Shown piece by piece: positions 43,233 to 52,444 of a DNA stretch of 64,000 nt (positions are counted from its first letter, which is position 1; the number at the start of each line of letters is the position of its first letter). Source of the DNA: Xylanibacter oryzae DSM 17970 (GTDB lineage Bacteria > Bacteroidota > Bacteroidia > Bacteroidales > Bacteroidaceae); NCBI RefSeq assembly GCF_000585355.1, contig NZ_KK073873.1, forward strand, positions 1,080,703-1,144,702, in the 5' to 3' direction. The notes below the pieces were generated by a model that saw only the letters and a program-made list of their open reading frames with translations, had not been told where the DNA came from and ran no database searches. A program made the position numbers and the translations under genes.

Positions 43233-44570
43233 TTACACAATACCTTGTGCCATCATAGCTTTGGCAACTTTCATGAAACCTGCTACATTTGCACCTTTAA
43301 CATAGTTGATATAACCATCTGACTCTGTACCATATTTAACACAATTCTCGTGTATATTCATCATGATGTCTTCATGTAACATTTTGTCAACCTGCGCTGA
43401 AGACCAACTCAAGCGCTCAGAATTCTGACTCATCTCAAGACCTGATACAGATACACCTCCTGCATTAGCAGCCTTACCAGGAGCATACAGAATCTTTGCA
43501 TTCTGAAATATTTTAATTGCCTCTGGAGTAGATGGCATGTTAGCTCCTTCACTCACAGCGAAAATCCCGTTAGCAACAAGAGTCTTTGCAGCATCACCAT
43601 TAATTTCATTCTGAGTAGCAGAAGGTAACGCAATGTCAGCTTTCTCGCCCCATGGTCTAGCTCCTGATACATACTTAACACCAAATTTATCAGCATACTC
43701 CTTTATACGGCCACGTTCAATATTTTTCAGTTCCATAACAAAAGCTAGTTTCTCTGATGTAATTCCATTAGGATCATAAATATAACCATCAGAATCTGAT
43801 AGTGTAACAACTTTAGCACCTAATTGTATGCATTTCTCGGTAGTATACTGTGCAACATTGCCTGAACCAGATACAAGTATGGTTTTGCCCTTAATATCTA
43901 TATTACGGGTTTTAAGCATCTCACACAAGAAATAAACGTTACCATAACCAGTAGCTTCCGGACGTATAAGTGAACCTCCATATTCCAATCCTTTACCTGT
44001 GAGAATACCACTCCACTCATGCGTCAATTTTTTATACTGTCCGAAGAGATAACCTATCTCACGACCACCGACTCCTATGTCGCCAGCAGGAACATCAACA
44101 TCCGGACCGATATGACGATATAGTTCGCTCATAAATGCTTGACAAAAACGCATAACTTCTGCATCACTCTTACCGCGCGGAGAAAAATCGGAACCACCCT
44201 TTGCACCACCCATAGGTAGCGTAGTGAGCGAATTCTTGAATGTCTGTTCAAAAGCTAAGAATTTTAAGATACCAAGATTAACTGATCTGTGAAAACGTAA
44301 ACCTCCCTTATATGGACCTATAACATTGTTATGCTGAATGCGGTAACCCATATTGGTCTGTACATTACCTTTATCATCAACCCAAGATACTCGAAACTCA
44401 ATAACACGGTCTGGTATACACAAACGTTCAATAAGATTTGCCTTATCAAACTCAGGATGTTTGTTATACTCCTCTTCAATTGTTACAAGCACTTGGCTTA
44501 CTGCCTGGATGTACTCAGGCTCGTTTGGAAATCTCTGTTTGAGATTTTCAACTACTTTAGATGCATTCAT
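43233..44570 (-). CDS. gdhA: Glutamate dehydrogenase, NADP-type hexameric
   Basis: A 445-residue enzyme converting 2-oxoglutarate and ammonium to glutamate. Motifs: GGLRFHRSVNLGILKFLAFE, the catalytic-Lys loop PMGGAKGGSDFSPRGKSD (near 121), GDIGVGGREIGYLFGQYKK and the nucleotide fold ILVSGSGNVAQYT. Length and sequence are those of class I hexamers such as E. coli GdhA. It has its own promoter and stands alone. Confidence 0.95.
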   Translation of the reverse strand: MNASKVVENLKQRFPNEPEYIQAVSQVLVTIEEEYNKHPEFDKANLIERLCIPDRVIEFRVSWVDDKGNVQTNMGYRIQHNNVIGPYKGGLRFHRSVNLGILKFLAFEQTFKNSLTTLPMGGAKGGSDFSPRGKSDAEVMRFCQAFMSELYRHIGPDVDVPAGDIGVGGREIGYLFGQYKKLTHEWSGILTGKGLEYGGSLIRPEATGYGNVYFLCEMLKTRNIDIKGKTILVSGSGNVAQYTTEKCIQLGAKVVTLSDSDGYIYDPNGITSEKLAFVMELKNIERGRIKEYADKFGVKYVSGARPWGEKADIALPSATQNEINGDAAKTLVANGIFAVSEGANMPSTPEAIKIFQNAKILYAPGKAANAGGVSVSGLEMSQNSERLSWSSAQVDKMLHEDIMMNIHENCVKYGTESDGYINYVKGANVAGFMKVAKAMMAQGIV

Positions 44571-44645
44571 AATTTTCTTTTTTGGTTGTTTAAATTTGTA
44601 TTAAGTTTGCTATACTCTTAGTCATTAAAATCTATTTCTTTGCGA

Positions 44646-44676
44646 CAAAGTTACATTTTTCAGACGAAATAAGCAA
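44646..44676 (-). promoter_or_regulatory. gdhA promoter
   Basis: On the minus strand TTG (44676-44674), a 20-bp spacer and TAACTTTG (44653-44646), with a 75-bp leader to the ATG. The remaining intergenic DNA (44677-44850) shows no gene. Confidence 0.8.
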
Positions 44677-44850
44677 CAAAAACAACTAATAATTGAGAAT
44701 AAACTTTCTTTATGTTGTTTTTTAGCTATATTTATGAAATTACACAAAAAGTTTCATTCCGTAATATATATAATCTATTTTTCCACATTTAAACTTGAAA
44801 CGATCAATAATTCTAATAATTTATCAGATATTAATTCTAGATAAAAATAA

Positions 44851-44885
44851 ATTAGGCGGTAATGAATAAATCATTACCGCCTAAT
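44851..44885 (-). terminator. ppdK terminator
   Basis: A perfect 15-bp stem (44851-44865 and 44871-44885, core AGGCGGTAATGA) with a 5-nt loop, 16 bp after the ppdK stop. Confidence 0.85.
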
Positions 44886-44901
44886 ATAATATATAAGAAT
44901 A

Positions 44902-47622
44902 TTATCCTTCGATAGCTCCTTGAGCTGCTGCCAAACGTGCTATGGGTACACGGAAAGGAGAACAGCTTACATAATTCAAACCTACTCTATTACAGAATTT
45001 AACAGATGAAGGTTCACCACCATGCTCACCACAAATACCACAAGTAAGGTTCGGACGCGTTTTACGTCCTTTTTCAACGGCAATCTTTATCAACTCTCCT
45101 ACTCCTTTTTGATCTAATACCTGGAAAGGATCTACATTAAGTATCTTTTTATCCAGATATACAGGTAAGAAACTTGCTATATCGTCACGACTATAACCAT
45201 AAGTCATCTGAGTAAGATCATTAGTTCCAAAACTAAAGTATTCTGCATTCTTAGCAATATAATCAGCAGTAAGAGCTGCACGAGGTATTTCTATCATTGT
45301 ACCTACACGGAATGGCAATTCAATACCTTCTTCTTTGAACAAATTAGCAGCAGTTTCGCGTATAACTTTTTCTTGAAGATCAAACTCATTTACTATACCA
45401 ATAAGAGGGACCATTATTTCCGGATGAGGATCAAAACCTTCTTTCTTTAACTGTATGGCTGCGCTTAAAATGGCCATTGTCTGCATTTCCGTAATCTCTG
45501 GATATGTATTACCAAGACGGCATCCGCGGTGTCCTAACATCGGGTTGTGTTCACTCAAACTGTTTACACGCTGCTGTATTTTCTGGACACTAACTCCCAT
45601 CTCTTTTGCCATTTCTTCTTGTCCCTTAAGATCATGAGGGACAAATTCATGTAAAGGTGGATCCAAAAGACGGATATTTACAGGAAAACCATCCATTGCT
45701 TTCAATATTCCGTAAAAGTCCTGCTTCTGATAAGGAAGTAGTTTACTTAATGCTTTCTTTCTGCCTTCTAATGTGTCAGAAAGAATCATCTCACGCATTG
45801 CTTTGATCTTCTCATTTTCAAAAAACATGTGTTCAGTACGACAGAGGCCTATACCAACAGCACCGAAATTACGTGCAACTTCTGCATCATGAGGAGTATC
45901 AGCATTAGTACGTACGACTAGACGAGTATACTTATCACATAATTTCATAAGTTCTGCAAAATCACCTGTAACCTCTGCTGGTTTTGTATTTACTTGCCCT
46001 AAATAGACTTCACCTGTACTTCCGTTAAGTGATATATAATCACCTTCCTTGAGAATCACACCGTCAATTTCAACTGAACGAACTTTATAGTCTACATTAA
46101 TAGCTCCAGCTCCTGACACACAACATTTTCCCATTCCTCTTGCAACGACCGCCGCATGACTTGTCATACCTCCACGAGCGGTAAGAATACCTTCTGCTGC
46201 TGACATACCTGCAAGATCTTCAGGAGACGTCTCAATACGAACCATGATTACTTGATGCCCATCAGCATGCCATTTCTCTGCATCGTCAGCGAAAAAAACG
46301 ATCTGTCCACATGCTGCACCTGGTGATGCCGGCAACCCGCGAGTAAGAACTTTGGCCTGCTTAAGTGCCGTCTTATCAAATACGGGGTGCAAAAGTTCAT
46401 CTAATTTATTTGGTTCGCAACGCCCTAAAGCAGTTTTCTCATCTATCTGACCTTCATAAAGTAAATCCATCGCTATTTTTACCATAGCCGGTCCTGTTCG
46501 TTTACCATTACGAGTCTGCAAGAACCATAATTTTCCTTCTTGAACAGTGAATTCCATATCTTGCATATCATGATAATGCTTCTCTAGTTTTTCTTGTAAA
46601 GCATTTAATTGGCCAAATATTTCAGGCATAGCTTCTTCCATTGACGGATATTTGCTTGAACGTATGTCCTCATTAATATCTTGCTGTTTAGCCCAACGCA
46701 AAGAACCTTCTTTTGTTATCTGTTGCGGTGTACGAATTCCAGCAACAACATCTTCGCCCTGAGCATTAACAAGATACTCACCATTAAATATATTTTCACC
46801 AGTAGCAGCATCTCGACTGAAACAGACACCTGTGGCAGATGTATTGCCCATATTACCAAATACCATGGCCATGACACTTACAGCTGTACCCCACTCAGAT
46901 GGAATACCTTCCATTTTACGGTAAAGTATAGCGCGATCATTCATCCAACTGTCAAAGACTGAACAAATAGCTCCCCAAAGTTGATCCATTGGATTATTAG
47001 GGAAGTCTTGACCGGTACGTTCTTTGATAGCTTTTTTGAATAACGAAACCAGTTGTTTCAATTCTTCAGTAGTCATTTCATTATCCAATTTAATGCCTCG
47101 CTGAGCTTTGACCTGTTGTATTATCTCTTCAAAGGGATCTATGTCTTCTTTATTTACAGGCTTTAATCCCATAACGACATCCCCATACATCTGAACAAAA
47201 CGACGGTAACTATCGTATGCAAAACGCTCATTACCAGTTTTCTTAGCTAAACCAACAACAACGTCATCATTAAGACCTAAATTGAGAATAGTATCCATCA
47301 TTCCAGGCATGGATGCACGGGCTCCAGAACGAACTGAAACAAGAAGAGGATTGGCAGAATCACCAAACTTACTATTCATTAATGTCTCTATATGCTTTAC
47401 TGAACGCTCTACATCTTCTTTCAAAATAGCGACTACATCAGACTTGCCTTTCTCAAAATACTCATTGCAAACATCTGTCGTTATTGTAAAGCCTGGAGGT
47501 ACAGGTACTCCGATAAGATTCATTTCAGCAAGATTTGCGCCCTTACCACCCAGCAGATTTCTCATATCCGCTTTACCTTCAGCTTTTCCGTTACCAAAGG
47601 TATAAACTCTTTTTTCTCTCAT
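44902..47622 (-). CDS. ppdK: Pyruvate, phosphate dikinase
   Basis: A 906-residue enzyme that interconverts pyruvate, ATP and Pi with phosphoenolpyruvate, AMP and PPi. The N-terminal ATP-grasp domain starts KADMRNLLGGKGANLAEM. The swivelling phosphohistidine domain carries GGMTSHAAVVARGMGKCCVSG (His near 457). The C-terminal TIM barrel holds GIGLCRTEHMFF and the catalytic Cys in LTCGICGEHGG. Full length. It pairs with the PPi-using Pfp in this window. Confidence 0.97.
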   Translation of the reverse strand: MREKRVYTFGNGKAEGKADMRNLLGGKGANLAEMNLIGVPVPPGFTITTDVCNEYFEKGKSDVVAILKEDVERSVKHIETLMNSKFGDSANPLLVSVRSGARASMPGMMDTILNLGLNDDVVVGLAKKTGNERFAYDSYRRFVQMYGDVVMGLKPVNKEDIDPFEEIIQQVKAQRGIKLDNEMTTEELKQLVSLFKKAIKERTGQDFPNNPMDQLWGAICSVFDSWMNDRAILYRKMEGIPSEWGTAVSVMAMVFGNMGNTSATGVCFSRDAATGENIFNGEYLVNAQGEDVVAGIRTPQQITKEGSLRWAKQQDINEDIRSSKYPSMEEAMPEIFGQLNALQEKLEKHYHDMQDMEFTVQEGKLWFLQTRNGKRTGPAMVKIAMDLLYEGQIDEKTALGRCEPNKLDELLHPVFDKTALKQAKVLTRGLPASPGAACGQIVFFADDAEKWHADGHQVIMVRIETSPEDLAGMSAAEGILTARGGMTSHAAVVARGMGKCCVSGAGAINVDYKVRSVEIDGVILKEGDYISLNGSTGEVYLGQVNTKPAEVTGDFAELMKLCDKYTRLVVRTNADTPHDAEVARNFGAVGIGLCRTEHMFFENEKIKAMREMILSDTLEGRKKALSKLLPYQKQDFYGILKAMDGFPVNIRLLDPPLHEFVPHDLKGQEEMAKEMGVSVQKIQQRVNSLSEHNPMLGHRGCRLGNTYPEITEMQTMAILSAAIQLKKEGFDPHPEIMVPLIGIVNEFDLQEKVIRETAANLFKEEGIELPFRVGTMIEIPRAALTADYIAKNAEYFSFGTNDLTQMTYGYSRDDIASFLPVYLDKKILNVDPFQVLDQKGVGELIKIAVEKGRKTRPNLTCGICGEHGGEPSSVKFCNRVGLNYVSCSPFRVPIARLAAAQGAIEG

Positions 47623-47674
47623 AATTTTGTTTATGTTTTTTCACTCGTTAAATTTAAAATACTTATAATATATG

Positions 47675-47705
47675 CAAATATAATACAGTTTTTTGTTATC
47701 AACAA
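47675..47705 (-). promoter_or_regulatory. ppdK promoter
   Basis: On the minus strand TTG (47705-47703), a 20-bp spacer and TATATTTG (47682-47675), 53 bp before the ATG. Confidence 0.78.
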
Positions 47706-47975
47706 GAAAAATGATGAAAAATTGCAATGTAGACCTTACATTTTGAGCTTTTACATAATTCACATACAACTGAAAACGAAACTCAATGCCATACCTGTAA
47801 CAGGTAAACTATAAAATTATGTAATATATAGTAATGTAAATTATATAAATAAAAATATGCCTGTATAAAATATACAAATTGGCTAAAAAGCTCCAATACA
47901 TAAACGATATTATTGATGGTACAATAAGTAGGTTAATTCTTTTTACCAATTATGTTATATATCATTTATTTTTTA
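47706..47975. other. Intergenic stretch between ppdK and the methyltransferase
   Basis: AT-rich DNA with stop codons in all frames apart from a chance extension of the next gene. I see no RNA or protein gene in it. Confidence 0.5.
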
Positions 47976-47983
47976 TACCTTTG
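47976..47983 (+). promoter_or_regulatory. Promoter element of the rlmD-like gene
   Basis: TACCTTTG lies 18 bp before ATG 48002 and inside the longer frame that begins at 47879, so the longer start is rejected. No clear TTG at -33. Confidence 0.6.
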
Positions 47984-48001
47984 CACCCACAAAATAAAGA
48001 A

Positions 48002-49435
48002 ATGACACGAAAGAAGAAACAATTACCATTATTGGAAGATATAACAATAACAGATGTTGCTGCAGAAGGAAAGTCTCTTGCAAGAGTTGATGACATGGTT
48101 ATATTTGTCCCTTTTACTGTTCCTGGTGACATAGTAGATATCCAAATAAGGAAAAAGAAGCATCACTATTGTGAAGCTGAAGTAGTAAGATTTAAATCTT
48201 ATAGTGACATACGTGTAAAGCCAATGTGTGAACATTTTGGAATCTGTGGTGGTTGTAAATGGCAAAATTTACCTTATGAAGAACAGATAAAATTCAAACA
48301 AAAACAAGTATTCGACCAACTTACTAGAATAGGAAAGATTGAATTACCTGAATTTAATCCAATATTAGGTTCGGTTAAGACTAAAGAATATAGAAATAAA
48401 CTAGAATTTGGATGTTCAAATAAGAGATGGCTCACTAAAGATCAAATTGAATCAGGTGAAAAGTTCGATAACATGAATGCAGTAGGTTTCCATATCACAG
48501 GGGCCTTTGACAAAATTCTACCTATAGAAAAATGTTGGTTGATGGATGGACTGCATAATGAAATCAGGAATGCGATACGTGATTATGCATTAAATAATAA
48601 AATATCTTTCTTTGACCTTAGAGAACAAAAAGGTCTCCTGAGGGATATAATTATACGAAACTCGAACACTAACGAATGGATGGTAATTATCCAATTCCAT
48701 TACGAGGAACAAGCTGATGAAGAAAAAGCAAAAGGATTACTTCAATATATTGCTGATAACTTTAAGCAAATCACTTCATTGATGTATGTTAACAATCAAA
48801 AAGGTAATGACACTATTGGGGACTTGGAAATAAAAACCTTTAAAGGTAATGACTATATTTTTGAGGAAATGGAAAACCTTAAATTTAAAGTTGGTCCAAA
48901 AAGTTTTTACCAAACCAATACTGAACAAGCTTATCACTTATACAAAGTTGCAAGAGACTTTGCAAAATTGAATCAAGACGAAACTGTGTATGACTTGTAT
49001 ACAGGGACAGGAACAATTGCAAACTTTGTTGCTGGAAAAGCTAAACGGGTTATCGGCATTGAATATGTACCAGAAGCAATAGAAGACGCAAAGGTAAATT
49101 CATCAATCAATGATATAAAAAACACATTATTTTATGCAGGTGACATGAAAGATATACTTACAGATGATTTCATATTAGAGCATGGTAAACCAGATGTAAT
49201 TATAACGGATCCACCAAGAGCAGGAATGCATCCTGATGTAATAAAGACTATAATGAGGGCTGCACCAAAAAGAATAGTATATGTAAGTTGTAACCCAGCA
49301 ACACAAGCAAGAGATTTAGCAGACCTAGACTGCATGTATAAAGTAACAGCAGTACAGCCTGTTGATATGTTTCCACATACGCCTCATGTAGAAAATGTTG
49401 TACAACTAGAAAGAAAAGAAACAACAGAAGCATAA
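48002..49435 (+). CDS. 23S rRNA (uracil-C5)-methyltransferase, RlmD/RumA family
   Basis: A 477-residue SAM-dependent RNA methyltransferase starting MTRKKKQLPLLED. An N-terminal TRAM domain (DVAAEGKSLARVDDMVIFVP-like) is followed by the 4Fe-4S cysteines in CEHFGICGGC and a likely fourth Cys in PIEKCW. The SAM domain has DLYTGTGTIANFV, DPPRAGMHPDV and the catalytic Cys in VYVSCNPATQARDL. Which uridine is methylated cannot be told from sequence. The porin gene follows after 2 bp. Confidence 0.92.
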   Translation: MTRKKKQLPLLEDITITDVAAEGKSLARVDDMVIFVPFTVPGDIVDIQIRKKKHHYCEAEVVRFKSYSDIRVKPMCEHFGICGGCKWQNLPYEEQIKFKQKQVFDQLTRIGKIELPEFNPILGSVKTKEYRNKLEFGCSNKRWLTKDQIESGEKFDNMNAVGFHITGAFDKILPIEKCWLMDGLHNEIRNAIRDYALNNKISFFDLREQKGLLRDIIIRNSNTNEWMVIIQFHYEEQADEEKAKGLLQYIADNFKQITSLMYVNNQKGNDTIGDLEIKTFKGNDYIFEEMENLKFKVGPKSFYQTNTEQAYHLYKVARDFAKLNQDETVYDLYTGTGTIANFVAGKAKRVIGIEYVPEAIEDAKVNSSINDIKNTLFYAGDMKDILTDDFILEHGKPDVIITDPPRAGMHPDVIKTIMRAAPKRIVYVSCNPATQARDLADLDCMYKVTAVQPVDMFPHTPHVENVVQLERKETTEA

Positions 49436-49437
49436 AA

Positions 49438-50523
49438 ATGAAAAAATTATTTATTACTGCAGTAATATTATCATCTGCAGTACTTGTAAAAGCCCAAACG
49501 GGATTAAGTAAAGACTGGTTTCAAAATGTAAACCTTAGTGGATATGTTATTAGTGAATATCAATACAGCGGTCAAGATGGAATAACACCGCATGATAAAT
49601 TTAGCCTTAGACTAGTAAGGCTATCTTTAGATGGGAAAATCGCTAAGCAGTTCTACTTCAAAATTCAAACACAACTTAACGGAACACCAGGAAGCGCTAG
49701 CGGGCCACGTATTGTTGATGCTTTTCTAGAATGGCAAAAGTACGATTTCGCAAAAATTAAAGTAGGTCAATTCAAGCGTGCATTCACTTTTGAAAACCCT
49801 ATTGCACCAATAGAACAGGGATTTATTGGTTATTCAACTCCAATTTCAAAATTCGCCGGATTCGAAGATAGAAACAATGAGCATTCTTCCAATGGTCGTG
49901 ATGTCGGAATACAGCTGCAAGGTGATTTTCTTAAGAATTCGTGTGGAAGGAATCTTTTACATTATCAGGTTGCAGTATATAACGGTCAAGGAACAAATAC
50001 GACTGATATAGACAACAAAAAAGATCTTATTGGAGGTTTTTGGATAATGCCTATAAAAGGTTTGAGATTAGGAACATTTGGATGGTCTGGAACTTATGCA
50101 AGAAAAGATGCAATAACAAAATCAATAACGAGTCTTGACCGTAACAGATATGCTTTTAGCGGTGAATATATAAAAAACGACTGGACTTTCAGATCTGAAT
50201 ACATACATAGCGAGGGTAAAGCTTTTAAAGAAGAGAGTGAATCTAATACTAATATAAATGAGGCACTTGGTGACCAAGCTGATGGATGGTACATGTCTGC
50301 TATCGCACCTATTCAAAAAGATATATGTCACGTTAAAGCAAGATATAGCTGTTATAGACCAGACAATACATGGGCAAATAGCAACAATCAATATGAGGTA
50401 GGTGTAGATTATATATTCTATAAAAAGGTTAAAGCTCAACTAGATTACGTGAGAGTGAATGACCGTTCTCTTGCCAAACCTAATTACAATATGATAGACT
50501 GCCAAGTTTCTGTCAGCTTCTAA
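49438..50523 (+). CDS. Outer-membrane porin, OprP/OprO-like
   Basis: A 361-residue exported barrel protein; signal peptide ends near LVKAQT. Strands such as NLSGYVISEYQYSG, FSLRLVRLSLDGKI and YFKIQTQLNG, and the motif KVGQFKRAFTFENPIAPIEQ, match phosphate-selective porin O/P families. The final strand ends IDCQVSVSF with terminal Phe, an outer-membrane barrel signal for BAM. Selectivity not known. Transcribed with the methyltransferase and closed by a strong terminator. Confidence 0.85.
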   Translation: MKKLFITAVILSSAVLVKAQTGLSKDWFQNVNLSGYVISEYQYSGQDGITPHDKFSLRLVRLSLDGKIAKQFYFKIQTQLNGTPGSASGPRIVDAFLEWQKYDFAKIKVGQFKRAFTFENPIAPIEQGFIGYSTPISKFAGFEDRNNEHSSNGRDVGIQLQGDFLKNSCGRNLLHYQVAVYNGQGTNTTDIDNKKDLIGGFWIMPIKGLRLGTFGWSGTYARKDAITKSITSLDRNRYAFSGEYIKNDWTFRSEYIHSEGKAFKEESESNTNINEALGDQADGWYMSAIAPIQKDICHVKARYSCYRPDNTWANSNNQYEVGVDYIFYKKVKAQLDYVRVNDRSLAKPNYNMIDCQVSVSF

Positions 50524-50537
50524 AATAAAAAAAATTG

Positions 50538-50580
50538 ATAAAAGACGGTATATTTTTTGGATATACCGTCTTTTATATAT
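50538..50580 (+). terminator. Porin terminator overlapping the next promoter
   Basis: A perfect 16-bp stem (50538-50553 and 50561-50576) with a 7-nt loop TTTTTGG. The loop carries the -33 TTG of the following gene. Confidence 0.88.
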
Positions 50581-50587
50581 AAATTTG
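50557..50587 (+). promoter_or_regulatory. Promoter embedded in the terminator
   Basis: TTG at 50557-50559 (in the terminator loop), a 20-bp spacer and TAAATTTG at 50580-50587 match the consensus. It drives the small ORF at 50615. Confidence 0.75.
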
Positions 50588-50614
50588 CGCAATCAACTTT
50601 AAACTAACATAATT

Positions 50615-50794
50615 ATGAATGGGAATCGTAATCAACCAAGTCAGCATCACAAAGATGGCGCGACAGAATTTAAGTACAAAAGTCTTAACTCTATTAAAAG
50701 GAAAAAACTTATAAGTAAATGGCTTTTGTTTTTTATGATTATCACGACAGTGTTATTAATTGTAATATGTATTGTTGCGTATGTAATCCAATAA
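50615..50794 (+). CDS. 59-residue single-pass membrane protein
   Basis: ATG at 50615 opens 59 codons to TAA at 50792-50794. The product starts MNGNRNQPSQHHKDGATEF, has a basic middle (SIKRKKLISK) and one membrane helix (about 36-57, WLLFFMIITTVLLIVICIVA). A consensus promoter lies 28 bp upstream, which strongly supports a real gene. It ends exactly where the convergent GH43 gene ends. Orientation is probably N-in because of the basic segment. Function unknown. Confidence 0.7.
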   Translation: MNGNRNQPSQHHKDGATEFKYKSLNSIKRKKLISKWLLFFMIITTVLLIVICIVAYVIQ

Positions 50795-52444
50795 TTATTT
50801 ATTAGATACTCTAAACCAATCAACATCTAAATATCCTCTATTAGATTTGCTGTAAGGTTCTTCTGAGACTAAGCCCATCTTGGCACCTATCCATTTTCCT
50901 TCTTTGATAGAAAACTCCTCACCTACCATTAAAAACTTTTTTCCATCACGACTATAAAAAAAATGTAGTTTACCTGCATCGACAGACATTCTTAAATATA
51001 CATCTTCGTATATTGCAGGTTGATATTGCAGAGGATCTCTCTCTGTAGGTTGCAACGTAGCTAACACATTGACTTTTTCATCTTTACCTTTATCGGCGCC
51101 ATGACATGTAATCTGTACCAGTTGGAATACGTCATTTAATCTTTTCAGAACTAAAGCACTATAATCCATACCCATCATTATAATACCTCCATATTGATTT
51201 TCAGCCTTTGAAGCAAATCTAATTTTGGTAGTAACGGTAAATTTATCTGCGGGCGTTTTCTGCAACAATAAATTTGGAGCTTCCCAAAGATTAATAAATT
51301 TGTCACTCAACTTATTGGTATAAAGTCTGTAATAGCCATAACACGTTGGTTGACCAAAATTCTGTTGATAATTAGCTTGCCATTGCCATTGCTTACCTAA
51401 AACAGGAGTATTAAATTCATCAGATTCAGTTGGATTCATAACTGGATATGACTTACCTACATTAGGTTTTTTATATTTTCTGACAGGTTCTCCACAAGAA
51501 TCACCATTTTTATCAATGCCAATAACAGGCCAGTTTTCTTTCCATTTAACAGGTTCTAATAGTACCACACGCCCATAAGCACCTTTATCTTGAAAATGCA
51601 AAAACCAATCTTCACCCTGCAAAGTATGAATCCATGCGCCCTGATGAGGACCATTTATATCACTTTTCCCTTGAGCCATTACAATTTTTGATTCATATGG
51701 TCCAAATGGACTCTTCGAACGCATTGCTAATTGCCAACCTGTAGCAACTCCTCCTGCCGGGCACATAATCCAATACCACCCATCGCGCTTATAAAATTTT
51801 GGGCCTTCTGTGGTATGATTAGCATTACCACCATCAAAAACGATAACAGGATTGCTTATTGCACATGTACCATCAGATGATAACTCACGAACACTTAAGA
51901 CACTGTTGAATCCAATTCTGCTTCCAGCCCAACCATTGACAAGATAACATCTACCATCATCATCCCATAATGGAGTCGTATCTATCATGCCCTTACCTGG
52001 AATAACACAAACAGGTTTGCTCCAATCACCTGCAGGGTCTTTCGTCTTTACCATAAAAACGCCATAGTCAGGGTCACCCCAATAAATATAATACTCACCA
52101 TTATGATAACGTATACTTGGAGCCCATACACCATTACCATGTTGTGTTTTGTTAAAGACATACTCAGGAGTAAGCTGTTTTATAGCATGACCTATTATTT
52201 CCCAATTCACAAGATCCTTAGAATGAAGAATAGGCAAACCAGGTATACAATTGAAAGAACTTGAAGTAAGATAAAAATCAGAACCAGAAGCTCCTACGCA
52301 AGCATCTGGATCACTGTAATCTGCATTAATAACCGGATTGGTGTAAGTACCATCGCCATTGTCAGGCGACCATACTTCAGAACGGTACTGTGAATATGAA
52401 ACTAATGGTACCGCAACAAGCACCAAGAATATACTTTTCATCAT
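50795..52444 (-). CDS. Exported GH43 beta-xylosidase/arabinofuranosidase
   Basis: A 549-residue enzyme with a signal peptide ending near VSYSQ. The propeller begins NPVINADYSDPDACVGASGS, with the catalytic Asp in YSDPD. GVWAPSIRYHNGEYYIYWGD and the probable acid Glu in TTEGPKFYKRDG follow. Residues about 335-549 form the C-terminal beta-sandwich of larger GH43 enzymes. It likely trims xylan or arabinan side chains. It overlaps the upstream gene by ATGA, so the two are coupled. Confidence 0.92.
   Translation of the reverse strand: MMKSIFLVLVAVPLVSYSQYRSEVWSPDNGDGTYTNPVINADYSDPDACVGASGSDFYLTSSSFNCIPGLPILHSKDLVNWEIIGHAIKQLTPEYVFNKTQHGNGVWAPSIRYHNGEYYIYWGDPDYGVFMVKTKDPAGDWSKPVCVIPGKGMIDTTPLWDDDGRCYLVNGWAGSRIGFNSVLSVRELSSDGTCAISNPVIVFDGGNANHTTEGPKFYKRDGWYWIMCPAGGVATGWQLAMRSKSPFGPYESKIVMAQGKSDINGPHQGAWIHTLQGEDWFLHFQDKGAYGRVVLLEPVKWKENWPVIGIDKNGDSCGEPVRKYKKPNVGKSYPVMNPTESDEFNTPVLGKQWQWQANYQQNFGQPTCYGYYRLYTNKLSDKFINLWEAPNLLLQKTPADKFTVTTKIRFASKAENQYGGIIMMGMDYSALVLKRLNDVFQLVQITCHGADKGKDEKVNVLATLQPTERDPLQYQPAIYEDVYLRMSVDAGKLHFFYSRDGKKFLMVGEEFSIKEGKWIGAKMGLVSEEPYSKSNRGYLDVDWFRVSNK

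Noticed and set aside
47879..48001. N-terminal extension of the RlmD-like protein
   Set aside because: The extra 41 residues span the TACCTTTG promoter element and do not resemble the family.
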